A stretch of 64,000 nt of DNA, taken from assembly GCF_003206575.1 (NCBI RefSeq), contig NZ_PZJO01000004.1:543617-607616 (forward strand). Direction: 5' to 3'. Source of the DNA: Salinicola endophyticus (GTDB taxonomy: Bacteria; Pseudomonadota; Gammaproteobacteria; Pseudomonadales; Halomonadaceae). The notes under the pieces are model-generated. The model was not told the origin of the DNA and did not search any database. It was given only the letters and a program-made list of their open reading frames with translations. Positions 21,912 through 32,984 of this stretch are shown here, piece by piece. Every line of letters starts with the position of its first letter. Position 1 is the first letter of the stretch. Position numbers and translations under genes: made by a program.

Positions 21912-21934
21912 ACGCCGACCCATTGGGTCGGCGT
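21912..21934. terminator. Bidirectional terminator between lpxC and dciA
   Basis: A 10-bp perfect stem (ACGCCGACCC at 21912-21921 with 21925-21934) with a 3-base loop is followed on the plus strand by CTTCGTTTTC. It lies between two converging genes and can serve both. Confidence 0.75.
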
Positions 21935-22002
21935 CTTCGTTTTCGGGGATGCTGCCGGGTGGTCGAGGGTACGTGCTGTTCGAGAGGGCGGTCTCTGCTG
22001 GC

Positions 22003-22491
22003 CTAGTGCGAGCTGTCGTTGCCGTCTTCGGACTCCGCGGGCGCGGCGTGGGAGGCGAGGCGGGTGAGGGCGCGCCGCAGTGGCGACTCCTCCATGCCCG
22101 CCGCGCACTGGTTCAGCGCATTGGCGCCGGCCGGGGTCAGGTGGCGGATCTGGCGCGGCGGGACCTTGACCGGACGCACCGGACGCACCTTGAGCGACAG
22201 CTTCATCACCGCTTCGAAGCCTGGCAACTGATGCAGCAGCTTGAGCAGGTGCGGCTGCTCGTAGCGCAGCCAGGTGAGCCAGGCTGCGCGATCGGTGATC
22301 AGCGTGAGCACGCCGTCGCGGTAGCCGCCGACGAACACGTGCTCGGCAACGTCCGGCGGCAACTGGCGACGCAGATGGCGTTGGGCGCGGTCGATCAGCG
22401 TGGCCATGCGCACCACGTCGCCGAGGCCGCTGGGCTGGCCGAGCAGATGGGAAACGGACTGGGCTCGAAAACGCTTAGCCTTTATACTCAT
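22003..22491 (-). CDS. dciA: DciA-family replicative helicase loader (DUF721)
   Basis: The 162-residue protein has the DUF721/DciA N-terminal domain (residues 1-100): an N-terminal basic motif, then RAQRHLRRQLPPDVAEHVFVGGYRDGVLTLITDRAAWLTWLRYEQPHLL, the KH-like fold of the family. DciA loads or assists the replicative helicase DnaB in bacteria lacking DnaC. The C-terminal 60 residues are basic, then acidic, and probably disordered. The lpxC-dciA-secA location matches Pseudomonas. The reading frame extends upstream through secA antisense, but only this part has family similarity; MSIKAKRF at 22491 is a natural N-terminus. Confidence 0.88.
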   Translation of the reverse strand: MSIKAKRFRAQSVSHLLGQPSGLGDVVRMATLIDRAQRHLRRQLPPDVAEHVFVGGYRDGVLTLITDRAAWLTWLRYEQPHLLKLLHQLPGFEAVMKLSLKVRPVRPVKVPPRQIRHLTPAGANALNQCAAGMEESPLRRALTRLASHAAPAESEDGNDSSH

Positions 22492-22553
22492 CGGCTTGCA
22501 CGCAGTGGGAAAAGTTCCCCCAAACCTATCACGACGCGGAGTTCGTCGACAGC

Positions 22554-22895
22554 ATGACATCGGCCCATTCGCATTCCGGCCATACGGGCGCCCGCTGGCG
22601 ACCCCGCCAGCGGGCGCACTGGTGGCTGGCCAGCGTGCTGGTGGGATGCCTGCTGCCAGCCGGATTGGTGCAGGCCGAGGCGCTGCGCCTGGCCGAGCGA
22701 CTGGCCCAGGTCTACCTGATGGCGCCGGAGGAGATCCGCGCCGAGTCTCGCCGTGTCGCCCGTGCGCCGACCACGCACCCCCAGCCGCCGCGACTGGCGC
22801 TCCCGACGCTGGTCGGCGTGCTGCCGGCCCTGGTCGCAGTACGGCGCCTGGCGCACGACGCCTTCTCCCGCCGCGGCCCGCCACTTCCTGCCTGA
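22554..22895 (+). CDS. Putative SecM-like secretion-monitor leader peptide before secA
   Basis: This 113-residue ORF stands 79 bases before secA on the same strand. It starts with a long signal peptide: basic residues 14-22, hydrophobic core 23-39, and cleavage likely after V-Q-A41. The short Arg/Pro/Ala-rich mature part ends in F104-S-R-R-G-P109-P-L-P-A113. E. coli SecM ends with an essential R-x-G-P followed by four residues, and here R106-R107-G108-P109 is also followed by exactly four. Codons 111-113 contain TTCCTGC, complementary to the secA ribosome site. Sequence identity to SecM is otherwise not visible, so the role is inferred from position and layout. The alternative is a small secreted protein of unknown function. 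CGGAG lies 12 bases before the ATG. Confidence 0.6.
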   Translation: MTSAHSHSGHTGARWRPRQRAHWWLASVLVGCLLPAGLVQAEALRLAERLAQVYLMAPEEIRAESRRVARAPTTHPQPPRLALPTLVGVLPALVAVRRLAHDAFSRRGPPLPA

Positions 22896-22967
22896 CTTTC
22901 ATCGCTTGTCGCAGCGCCGCTACCGCCGTCTCGACGGCCGCGGAGGCGCCCATGAATGACGCAGGAA
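22868..22967 (+). promoter_or_regulatory. Candidate RNA switch masking the secA ribosome site
   Basis: TTCCTGC at 22885-22891 (last codons of the leader ORF) is exactly complementary to GCAGGAA at 22961-22967, which contains the AGGA Shine-Dalgarno eight bases before the secA ATG. A second pairing, 22868-22878 with 22936-22946 (10 of 11 bases), interleaves with the first, so the two are either mutually exclusive or form a pseudoknot. A ribosome paused on the RRGP codons would cover the anti-Shine-Dalgarno and free the secA site. Confidence 0.5.
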
Positions 22968-22974
22968 CTCCATC

Positions 22975-25716
<2,742 letters not shown>

Positions 25717-25725
25717 GCATGACTC

Positions 25726-25746
25726 GGCGCCGCGCAGCGCGGCGCC
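25726..25746 (+). terminator. GC-rich hairpin between secA and argJ
   Basis: GGCGCCGCGC at 25726-25735 and its exact complement at 25737-25746 form a strong stem with a tiny loop, nine bases after the secA stop and before the argJ ribosome site. There is no T-run, so it is more likely a stability or attenuation stem than a full terminator. Confidence 0.45.
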
Positions 25747-25762
25747 CACGAGGAGAGACAAG

Positions 25763-26971
25763 ATGGCAGTAGGCGAGGCGAGCTTTCCGCACATGCCGGC
25801 GATCGACGGCGTACGGCTGGGTGCCGCAATGGCGGGAATCAAGAAGCCCAACCGCCGCGATCTGGTGGTGATCGAGATTCCCGAAGGGGCCAGCGTCGCG
25901 GCCACCTTCACCCGCAACGCCTTCTGCGCCGCGCCGGTGCACGTCGCCAAGGCGCACCTGACGCAGACGCCGCCGCGCTATCTGCTGATCAACACCGGCA
26001 ACGCCAACGCCGGTACCGGCAGTCGCGGCATCGCCGATGCCGAGCGTTGCTGCAGCGCCCTGGCATCGCTCGCCGGGGTCGACCCGCAGCAGGTGTTGCC
26101 GTTCTCCACCGGCGTCATCGGCGAGACGCTGCCGGTGGAGAAGATCGCCGCCGGCCTGCCGCAGGCACTGACCCAGTTGGACGGGGCGCAGTGGGCCGAA
26201 GCTGCCGAGGGCATCCTGACCACGGATACCCGGGTCAAGGGCGCCACGGCGCAGGTCGAACTCAGTGGCGGTACGGTGACGCTCAACGGTATCAGCAAGG
26301 GGTCGGGCATGATCAAGCCCAACATGGCCACCATGCTGGGCTTCGTCGCCTGCGACGCCGAGATTCCCGCCGCTACGCTGAGCCAGTGGCTGCGCGATTC
26401 GGTGGCGGTCTCGTTCAATGCCATCACCGTCGATTCCGACACCTCGACCAACGACGCCTGTACCCTGATCGCCACCGGGCGCGGGCCGCAGGTGGTCTCG
26501 GCGGAGGACGAACGGCGTTTCCGTGCGGCCCTGACCCAGGTGCTCACCGAACTGGCCCAGGCGATCATCCGTGACGCCGAGGGCGCGACCAAGTTCGTGA
26601 CGCTGGAGGTCGAGGAGGCCGCCAGCGTCGAGGAGGCACGTGAAGTCGCCTTCACCGTGGCCCACTCGCCGCTGGTCAAGACCGCACTTTACGCCTCCGA
26701 CGCCAACTGGGGGCGTATCCTGGCGGCGGTCGGGCGCGCCCCGGTCGAGGCCCTCGATGTCGAGCGTATCGTCATCGATCTGGGCGACGTACGTCTGGTC
26801 GAGCACGGTGGACGCGCCGAGAGCTATACCGAAGCGGCGGGTAGCCGGGTGATGGCACAAGCGGAGATCACCATCCGCATCCGGCTCGGCCGGGGCGAAG
26901 CCCGGGCCACCGTCTGGACCTCGGATCTGTCCCACGACTACGTCTCGATCAACGCGGACTACCGCAGTTGA
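25763..26971 (+). CDS. argJ: Glutamate N-acetyltransferase / amino-acid acetyltransferase ArgJ
   Basis: The 402-residue ArgJ-family enzyme transfers acetyl from N-acetylornithine to glutamate in the cyclic arginine pathway, and may also use acetyl-CoA. The autoproteolytic site is KGSGMIKPNMAT190MLGF, with T190 expected to become the N-terminal nucleophile of the beta chain. NTGNANAGTG and DSDTSTNDAC are family motifs, and the end (TSDLSHDYVSINADYRS) is typical. GAGGAGAG precedes the ATG. Location after secA is shared with Pseudomonas. Confidence 0.95.
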   Translation: MAVGEASFPHMPAIDGVRLGAAMAGIKKPNRRDLVVIEIPEGASVAATFTRNAFCAAPVHVAKAHLTQTPPRYLLINTGNANAGTGSRGIADAERCCSALASLAGVDPQQVLPFSTGVIGETLPVEKIAAGLPQALTQLDGAQWAEAAEGILTTDTRVKGATAQVELSGGTVTLNGISKGSGMIKPNMATMLGFVACDAEIPAATLSQWLRDSVAVSFNAITVDSDTSTNDACTLIATGRGPQVVSAEDERRFRAALTQVLTELAQAIIRDAEGATKFVTLEVEEAASVEEAREVAFTVAHSPLVKTALYASDANWGRILAAVGRAPVEALDVERIVIDLGDVRLVEHGGRAESYTEAAGSRVMAQAEITIRIRLGRGEARATVWTSDLSHDYVSINADYRS

Positions 26972-27052
26972 AGGCAGGCCTCAGCGCGGCATGCCGTCAC
27001 GAGACGTGACACTCAGCGAAGCAACACCCCAAGGTGCGAGAGATTTAGCAAG

Positions 27053-28006
27053 ATGATGAAGAGACGGGTTCACGTAGCGGCGGCAGCCGTCATCCGCGAA
27101 GACGGGCGTGTGCTGATCGCGCGGCGTCCAGCGACCGCGGATCAGGGCGGCCTGTGGGAGTTTCCCGGCGGCAAGCTGGCGCCCTACGAAACCGGCTTCG
27201 AGGCGCTCAAGCGCGAGCTGAGCGAAGAGCTGGGTATCCAGATCCGGCGTGCTCAGCCGCTGATCCGGGTACATCACGAGTATCCCGACAAGCACATCCT
27301 GCTCGACGTCTGGCAGGTTCGCGAGTATGAGGGTGAGCCATACGGCCGCGAGGGCCAGCCGGTGCGCTGGGTAGGCGTCGATGACCTGCCCAACTATCCG
27401 TTCCCCGCGGCCAATCTGCCGATCCTGCGTGCGGTGGCGCTGCCCCAGGAGTATCTGATCACCGCCGAAGAGCCCGACGAGACGGTGTTCCTGAAACGCC
27501 TGGAGCGGGCACTGCGCGAGGACTCGATTCGCCTGGTGCAGCTGCGGGCCAAGACGCTCGACGATGCCGCCTATCAGGCGCGGGCCGAGAGCACCCTGGC
27601 GCTGTGCCGGCGCTATGGTGCCAAGCTGCTGCTCAACGCCGATCCGGCGTGGCTGGAGCGGGTGGACGCCGACGGCATCCATCTGACCAGCGCACGTCTG
27701 ATGACGCTCAAGCAGCGGCCGATCCCTGCCAACAAATGGCTGGGGGCGTCGACCCATGGCGATGAGCAGTTGGCTCAGGCCGGGCACATCGACTGCGACT
27801 TCGTCACTCTCTCGCCGCTGGCACCGACGCCCTCGCATCCCGACGCGATCACCATCGGCTGGCACGATTTCCAGCAGATGGTCGAGACCGCGGCGATGCC
27901 GGTCTTCGCCCTTGGCGGCATGACCCGGCACCACGCCAACCAGGCGCGTGGCGTCGGTGCCCAGGGCATCGCCTCGATCCGGGATTTCTGGCGCGACGAT
28001 CGCTGA
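27053..28006 (+). CDS. Nudix hydrolase (MutT-like) fused to a ThiE-like domain
   Basis: Residues 1-130 are a MutT-type Nudix domain with a perfect Nudix box G40-x5-E46-x7-R54-E-L-x-E58-E59-x-G61-I62, suggesting clean-up of oxidised nucleotides such as 8-oxo-dGTP. Residues about 135-317 resemble thiamine phosphate synthase ThiE (VQLRAK, LLLNADPAWLERVDADGIHL, LGASTHG, DFVTLSPLAPTPSHP). The usual H-x-G-Q-x-D motif reads HLTSARL, and other substrate residues look altered, so ThiE activity is doubtful. This fusion is a known gammaproteobacterial architecture near secA-argJ. Confidence 0.85.
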   Translation: MMKRRVHVAAAAVIREDGRVLIARRPATADQGGLWEFPGGKLAPYETGFEALKRELSEELGIQIRRAQPLIRVHHEYPDKHILLDVWQVREYEGEPYGREGQPVRWVGVDDLPNYPFPAANLPILRAVALPQEYLITAEEPDETVFLKRLERALREDSIRLVQLRAKTLDDAAYQARAESTLALCRRYGAKLLLNADPAWLERVDADGIHLTSARLMTLKQRPIPANKWLGASTHGDEQLAQAGHIDCDFVTLSPLAPTPSHPDAITIGWHDFQQMVETAAMPVFALGGMTRHHANQARGVGAQGIASIRDFWRDDR

Positions 28007-28041
28007 TGCCTCAATCTTTGCGCATGATGCTGGCGACCCAC

Positions 28042-28073
28042 ACAAACGCCGCTCCCTTGGGAGCGGCGTTTGT
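28042..28073. terminator. Bidirectional terminator between nudix gene and yacG
   Basis: A perfect 15-bp inverted repeat (28042-28056 with 28059-28073) has a 2-base TT loop, and the arms end in TTTGT on both strands. It lies between converging genes and is a strong terminator. Confidence 0.85.
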
Positions 28074-28120
28074 ATTGATGTGGCTGTTGTCTTGATGGCG
28101 CTGTGTCTTGCGCCGGGCCT

Positions 28121-28363
28121 TCACTCGCCGCGTTCGAGGCGATCGATCAGCTCATCGAGCTGGGTCTCGTCCATGTGCGGCTCGCCCGGGATACGGTGGC
28201 TGCCGTCGGCCCAGGCGCCCAGGTCGAGCAGCTTGCAGCGCTGGGAGCAGAAGGGGCGGTAGGGATTGTCGGTGGTCCAGGCGATCGGCGTCTGGCACTG
28301 CGGGCAGCGCACCTTGAGTGCGCCGCCGTCGCCTGCGTGGCGGGAGTCGTTACCGGAGGTCAT
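28121..28363 (-). CDS. yacG: DNA gyrase inhibitor / zinc-finger protein YacG
   Basis: The 80-residue protein has a four-cysteine zinc finger C20-x2-C23-x15-C39-x3-C43 with the YacG motif [18 protein letters not shown], followed by an acidic C-terminal tail. In E. coli YacG binds GyrB and can inhibit gyrase. ATG 28363 overlaps the coaE stop as ATGA. The coaE-yacG pairing and the pilD-coaE-yacG order are common in gammaproteobacteria. Confidence 0.92.
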   Translation of the reverse strand: MTSGNDSRHAGDGGALKVRCPQCQTPIAWTTDNPYRPFCSQRCKLLDLGAWADGSHRIPGEPHMDETQLDELIDRLERGE

Positions 28364-29019
28364 GGGTAGCCGTGTCGTTGCGGTGATGCCGCCCACTGGC
28401 GATAGCGTGCGTCCAGCCGGGCGACCTGATCGATGAGCATCTCTCTGTCGCCGCTATTGTCGATGACGTCATCGGCGGCTGCAAGGCGCGTCTGGCGTGA
28501 ACTCTGCGCGGCGAGAATCGCCTCCACCTGCTCCTGCGAAACGCCGTCGCGGGCCAGGGTGCGCTCGATCTGCAGCGACTCGGGGACATCGATCACCAGC
28601 ACCCGCGAGACCATCTCGCGCTGGCCGCTCTCGATCAGCAGCGGCGAGATGAGCAGGCAGTAAGGCGCGTCACTGCGGCACAGGCGCGCCAGGTGTGTCT
28701 GCAGGCGCTGGCGGATACGCGGATGGGTCTGGCTCTCGAGCCAACGCCGCTCGGCGGGGTCGGCGAAGATCCGCGCGCGCAGGCTGCGCCGGTCCAGGTT
28801 GCCGTCGGCATCGAGGACCCCGGCACCGAAACGTTCGGCGATCGCGGCCAGCGCCGGTTCGCCCGGCATGACCACCTCGCGGGCCACGGCATCGGCATCG
28901 ATGCCCGGGATACCCCGCTCAGCAAAGGCTTCGGCGACCGCGCTCTTGCCCGAGCCGATGCCGCCGGTGACACCGATCACCGGGGTGGTGTGGGTGTTGT
29001 GGTCAGTGGGCTCGTTCAT
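28360..29019 (-). CDS. coaE: Dephospho-CoA kinase CoaE
   Basis: The 219-residue P-loop kinase (E. coli 206) phosphorylates the 3'-OH of dephospho-CoA, the last step of CoA synthesis. The Walker A loop is [17 protein letters not shown] near residue 16, followed by the lid/substrate motifs [16 protein letters not shown] and [20 protein letters not shown]. Its ATG at 29019 overlaps the pilD stop, and its stop overlaps yacG, so pilD-coaE-yacG is translationally coupled. Confidence 0.95.
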   Translation of the reverse strand: MNEPTDHNTHTTPVIGVTGGIGSGKSAVAEAFAERGIPGIDADAVAREVVMPGEPALAAIAERFGAGVLDADGNLDRRSLRARIFADPAERRWLESQTHPRIRQRLQTHLARLCRSDAPYCLLISPLLIESGQREMVSRVLVIDVPESLQIERTLARDGVSQEQVEAILAAQSSRQTRLAAADDVIDNSGDREMLIDQVARLDARYRQWAASPQRHGYP

Positions 29020-29876
29020 CCTGCCCCCCCCAGCAGCAGCGCCTGATAGCTGGCCTGCAGCGGCGCGCCCACCAGCAGGGCGATCCAGCCGGCCAGGGCA
29101 ATGAACGGTCCGAACGGCAGCGGCTGCCCGCGCACGTGGCGGCGGGCGATGATCAGCGCGATACCGATCAGCGTGCCGGCGCCGGCGGAGAGCAGCAGCA
29201 GCAGCGGCAGATTCTGCCAGCCCAGCCAAGCGCCCAGCGCTGCCATCAGCTTGAAGTCACCATGGCCCATGCCCTCCTTGCCGGTGGTCAGCTTGAACAG
29301 CCAGTAGACCGCCCACAGCACCAGATAGCCGGCCACCGCACCGAGCACGGCGCTGCCCAGCCACAGCGGGTGGTAGGCCCACTGGTAGAGCAGGCCGGCC
29401 CACAGCAGGGGCAGGGTGAGGGCATCGGGCAGTAGTTGGGTACGCCAGTCGATCACCGCCAGCGCCAGCAGCACCAGGCAGGCGCCGAGCAGCCACAGTG
29501 TCTCTATGCTGGCGCCATGGATCGCCAGCGCGGCCAGGCTCACGCCCCCCGCCAGCAGCTCGACCAGTGGGTACTGTGGGCTGATCGGGGTCGCGCAGGC
29601 GGCACAGCGGCCGCGGCGCTTGAGCCAGCCGATCAACGGCAGGTTGTCGTGCCAGGCGATGAACTGGCCGCAGGCGGGGCAGTGCGAGCGCGGCAGCAGC
29701 AGGTCGTAACGCGGTGACGGCTCGGCTTCCAGCTCGAGCGCGGCGCGCGCCTCGGCGCGCCAGCGACGCATCAGCATCACCGGCAGCCGTACGATCACCA
29801 CGTTGATGAAGCTGCCCAGGCAGGCGCCCAGCACGAACGCCAGGGGCCACAGCAGCCAGGGGGATAGTTGGGGCAA
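29016..29876 (-). CDS. pilD: Type IV prepilin peptidase / N-methyltransferase PilD
   Basis: This polytopic membrane protease of about 286 residues cleaves and N-methylates type IV prepilins. It has the N-terminal GACLGSFINVVIVRLP motif, a zinc-like CPACG...CAAC pair in the cytoplasmic loop, and two catalytic aspartates in AVIDWRTQLLPD and GMGHGDFKLMAALGAW. I prefer TTG 29876 because GGGAG lies seven bases upstream and the protein then starts like known PilD. A GTG at 29951 would add 25 residues with no membrane role. It closes the pilB-pilC-pilD set. Confidence 0.93.
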   Translation of the reverse strand: MPQLSPWLLWPLAFVLGACLGSFINVVIVRLPVMLMRRWRAEARAALELEAEPSPRYDLLLPRSHCPACGQFIAWHDNLPLIGWLKRRGRCAACATPISPQYPLVELLAGGVSLAALAIHGASIETLWLLGACLVLLALAVIDWRTQLLPDALTLPLLWAGLLYQWAYHPLWLGSAVLGAVAGYLVLWAVYWLFKLTTGKEGMGHGDFKLMAALGAWLGWQNLPLLLLLSAGAGTLIGIALIIARRHVRGQPLPFGPFIALAGWIALLVGAPLQASYQALLLGGAG

Positions 29877-29961
29877 GGTAGACTCCCGCTTCGGCCAATC
29901 GATGGAGGCGCTCAGGGTAACGTATCGCCGTGTCCAGGGCCGCCCCGGCACGACATTTCGT

Positions 29962-31188
29962 TTAGATCGCCGAGCCCATCTCGAAGATCGGCAGATACAT
30001 CGACGCCACCAGCCCGCCTACCAGCACCCCCAGCACCACGATGATCAGCGGCTCCAGCAGCGAAGTGAGTGCGTCGACCTGATTGTCCACCTCCTCTTCG
30101 TAGAAGTCAGCGACCTTGTCGAGCATGGTGTCGAGGTCGCCCGCCTCTTCGCCGATGCTCACCATCTGTACCGCCATGATCGGGAAGATCCGCGCACGGC
30201 GCATGGCGAAGGCGAGCTGCTGGCCGTTGCCGACATCCTCGCGCAGGTCGGCGATCGCCTGCTGGTGAACGCGATTGCCGGTCGCGCCTGCGGCGGTCTC
30301 GAGGGCCTCCACCAGCGGGACGCCGGCGTTGAAGGTCGTTGCCAGAGTGCGCGAGAAGCGCGCGATCGAGCCCTTGTCGAGGATGCCGCCGATCACCGGC
30401 AGGCGCAGCAGCAACTGATCGACTCGGTAGGCGAAACGCGGCGAGCGCTTGATCCCCCGACGCACGCCGACGATCACCACCACCAGTGCCAGCAGTGCCT
30501 GCCACCAGTGCGCCTGGGCCAGCTCGGAGAGGTCGATGGTGAAGCGCGTGAAGGCCGGCAGCTCGGCGCCGAAGCCCGCGAACAGGCTCTCGAACTGTGG
30601 CACCACCTTGATCAGCAGCAGGGCGGTGACGCCGATCCCCACGGCGATCACCGCGATCGGATAGTAGAGCGCCTTCTTGATGCGCCCCTTCAGGGAATCG
30701 ATCTTCTCGCGATAGCTAGCCAGGCGTTCGAGCATGCGATCCAGTGCGCCGGACTGTTCGCCGGCGGCGACCATGTTGACGAACATGCGATCGAAGCGCT
30801 GTGGATGACGCGATAGCGCCTGCGAGAAGCTGGCGCCGGCGCTGATGTCGTTGCCCAGGGTCTCGACCAGGTTGCGCATCGCCGGATTGCGCAGGGTTTC
30901 GGCCACCACCTTGCATGCCTGCAACAGGGGTACGCCGGCTCGGATCATGGTCGCCAGCTGGCGCGCGAACAGGGTGATATCGCGTTGGCGGACCCGGCCA
31001 ATGCCGAAGGGGCTGGTCTTGCGCGTGATGCGCTTGACGATGATCTTCTGGCGCGCCAGCTCCTGGCGCACCTCGCTGACCTCACTGGCGATCAGCTCGC
31101 CACTGACCGTGTCGCCGCGCAGATTCTTGCCGCGCCACTGCCAGCGGTGCATCACCAGTCGCTTGGGAGGCTTCGCCGTTGTTGCCAT
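29962..31188 (-). CDS. pilC: Type IV pilus inner-membrane platform protein PilC
   Basis: The 408-residue GspF/PilC-family protein has two repeated T2SSF domains (about residues 75-195 and 275-400), each starting with a FARQLATMIRAGVPL-like or FSRTLATTFNAGVPL motif, and three membrane segments. It is the rotating platform on which the PilB ATPase acts during pilus extension. A basic N-terminus precedes the domains. The start ATG at 31188 follows an AGGAG-type site. Confidence 0.95.
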   Translation of the reverse strand: MATTAKPPKRLVMHRWQWRGKNLRGDTVSGELIASEVSEVRQELARQKIIVKRITRKTSPFGIGRVRQRDITLFARQLATMIRAGVPLLQACKVVAETLRNPAMRNLVETLGNDISAGASFSQALSRHPQRFDRMFVNMVAAGEQSGALDRMLERLASYREKIDSLKGRIKKALYYPIAVIAVGIGVTALLLIKVVPQFESLFAGFGAELPAFTRFTIDLSELAQAHWWQALLALVVVIVGVRRGIKRSPRFAYRVDQLLLRLPVIGGILDKGSIARFSRTLATTFNAGVPLVEALETAAGATGNRVHQQAIADLREDVGNGQQLAFAMRRARIFPIMAVQMVSIGEEAGDLDTMLDKVADFYEEEVDNQVDALTSLLEPLIIVVLGVLVGGLVASMYLPIFEMGSAI

Positions 31189-31256
31189 GTCGGACTCCTG
31201 AAAGCGGTGGGTCGAAAGGGGGTTGGTTCGCGTTTTGGCCGGTGGCGTGACGCGGC

Positions 31257-32984
31257 TCAGTCGATCGTCACGCGATTGACCTCCTCCAGGCTGGTCACGC
31301 CGCTGAGCGCCAGCTCGATACCGCTCTGGCGCAGACCGGGATAGCCGCGTTCGCGTGCCAGCTGCGCCAGCTCCAGAGCGTGGCCTTCGCGCATGATCAG
31401 CTGGCTCATGGCGTCGTCGATCGGGACCACCTCGTAGAGGCCCTGGCGCCCCTTGTAGCCCAGTGTGCAGTGGTCGCAGCCACCCGGGCGGTAGAGCGTG
31501 GCGCTGGCCAGACGCTCGCGGGTGACGCCCTCACCGAGCAGTACCTCGTCGGGCACCTGGGTTGGCACCCGGCAGTGGGGGCAGAGTCGGCGCGCCAGGC
31601 GCTGAGCGATGATCAGCGACACCGAGCTGGCGATGTTGAAGCTTGCCAGCCCCATGTTGCGCAACCGCGTCAACGTCTCGGCGGCAGAGTTGGTGTGCAG
31701 GGTGGAGAGCACCAGATGGCCGGTCTGGGCCGCCTTGACCGCGATCTCGGCGGTCTCCAGGTCACGGATCTCGCCGACCATCACCACGTCCGGATCCTGA
31801 CGTAGAAAGGCGCGCAGGGCGCTGGCGAAGTCGAGCCCGATACGCGACTGCACATTGACCTGGTTGATCCCCGGAATCTTGAGTTCCACCGGATCTTCGG
31901 CGGTGGAGATGTTGCGCTCCTCGGTGTTGAGATGGTTGAGCCCGGTGTAGAGGGTCACCGTCTTGCCGCTGCCGGTCGGGCCGGTCACCAGGATCATCCC
32001 CTGGGGGCGCGCCAGGGCGCTCTCGAAGAGCTCGCGCTGGGGCGGTGAGAAGCCGAGAGCGTCGATGCCCCAGCCGGTGGCGCGGGCGTCGAGCAGACGC
32101 AGCACGATCTTCTCGCCGAACACCGTGGGCAGGCTGTTGACACGGAAGTCGATGGCGCGCTGGTCTTCGAGGCGCAGTTTCATCGCACCGTCCTGGGGCA
32201 GGCGGCGCTCGGAGATATCCAGGCGCGCCATCACCTTGAGCCTGGCCGCGATGCGGGTGCGCAGATTGAGTGGCGGGCGGGTCACCTCCAGCAACATGCC
32301 ATCGACACGAAAGCGCACCCGAAAACTCGACTCGTAGGGTTCGAAGTGAACGTCCGACGCGCCGCGCTGGATCGCATCGCGCAGCACCCGGTTGACGAAA
32401 CGCACGATGGGCGCATCGTTGTCGCCGCCGGCGTCCAGGGCTGCGGCTTCCTCCTCCAGATCGATCTCGCTGGTATCCAGCGTCACCGCATCACTGGCTT
32501 CATCGAGCGCCTCGAGCATGCCGGAGGTGTCCTGGTGCTGGAGGCGCCGGGCGAGGGCGCGCTCGAGCTGGTCGAACGGCACCAGGACGCCATCGATCGC
32601 CAACCCGGTGGTGAACTGGAGCTCGTCGAGCTTGGCCAGGGTGGCGGGAAAGGCGACCGCCACCGTGAGGCGGCGGTCGTCGCGCGCCAGCGGCAGCACC
32701 TGGAAGCGCTTGATCAGCTTCTCGGCGATCGGCTCGGCGATCGGCAGGCGCTCCCAGACCAGGTGCTGCAGGTCGAGAAACGGCAGGCCATACTCGCGTG
32801 CCGCGGCCTCGCCCGCCTGACGCGGATCGATACGCCCTTGGCGCACCAGGAACTCGAGCAGGGTCTGCTCTGCTTCTCTGGCCGAGTGCTGCGCGCGCTC
32901 GCACGCGGCGGCCTCGATCAGGCCGCGATCGATCAGACGGCGGGCGAGGCCGCTTTGGATGCCGGGGGAGGTGGTGGTCGGCAC
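31257..32984 (-). CDS. pilB: Type IV pilus extension ATPase PilB
   Basis: The 575-residue secretion ATPase of the GspE/PilB family has an N-terminal MshEN domain (about 50-170) and a RecA-like core with Walker A GPTGSGKT at 335-342. The Asp box (DPDVVMVGEIRDLETAEIA) and His box (TGHLVLSTLHTNSAAETLTRL) follow. A tetracysteine zinc site CPHC...CDHC near 460-500 is typical of PilB rather than PilT. It powers pilin polymerisation. No PilT retraction ATPase is encoded in this window. Confidence 0.96.
   Translation of the reverse strand: MPTTTSPGIQSGLARRLIDRGLIEAAACERAQHSAREAEQTLLEFLVRQGRIDPRQAGEAAAREYGLPFLDLQHLVWERLPIAEPIAEKLIKRFQVLPLARDDRRLTVAVAFPATLAKLDELQFTTGLAIDGVLVPFDQLERALARRLQHQDTSGMLEALDEASDAVTLDTSEIDLEEEAAALDAGGDNDAPIVRFVNRVLRDAIQRGASDVHFEPYESSFRVRFRVDGMLLEVTRPPLNLRTRIAARLKVMARLDISERRLPQDGAMKLRLEDQRAIDFRVNSLPTVFGEKIVLRLLDARATGWGIDALGFSPPQRELFESALARPQGMILVTGPTGSGKTVTLYTGLNHLNTEERNISTAEDPVELKIPGINQVNVQSRIGLDFASALRAFLRQDPDVVMVGEIRDLETAEIAVKAAQTGHLVLSTLHTNSAAETLTRLRNMGLASFNIASSVSLIIAQRLARRLCPHCRVPTQVPDEVLLGEGVTRERLASATLYRPGGCDHCTLGYKGRQGLYEVVPIDDAMSQLIMREGHALELAQLARERGYPGLRQSGIELALSGVTSLEEVNRVTID

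Noticed and set aside
22496-22974. M23 peptidase gene between dciA and secA
   Set aside because: A peptidase is found at this place in some gammaproteobacteria as I recall, but no frame here has the HxxxD or HxH motifs or the length.
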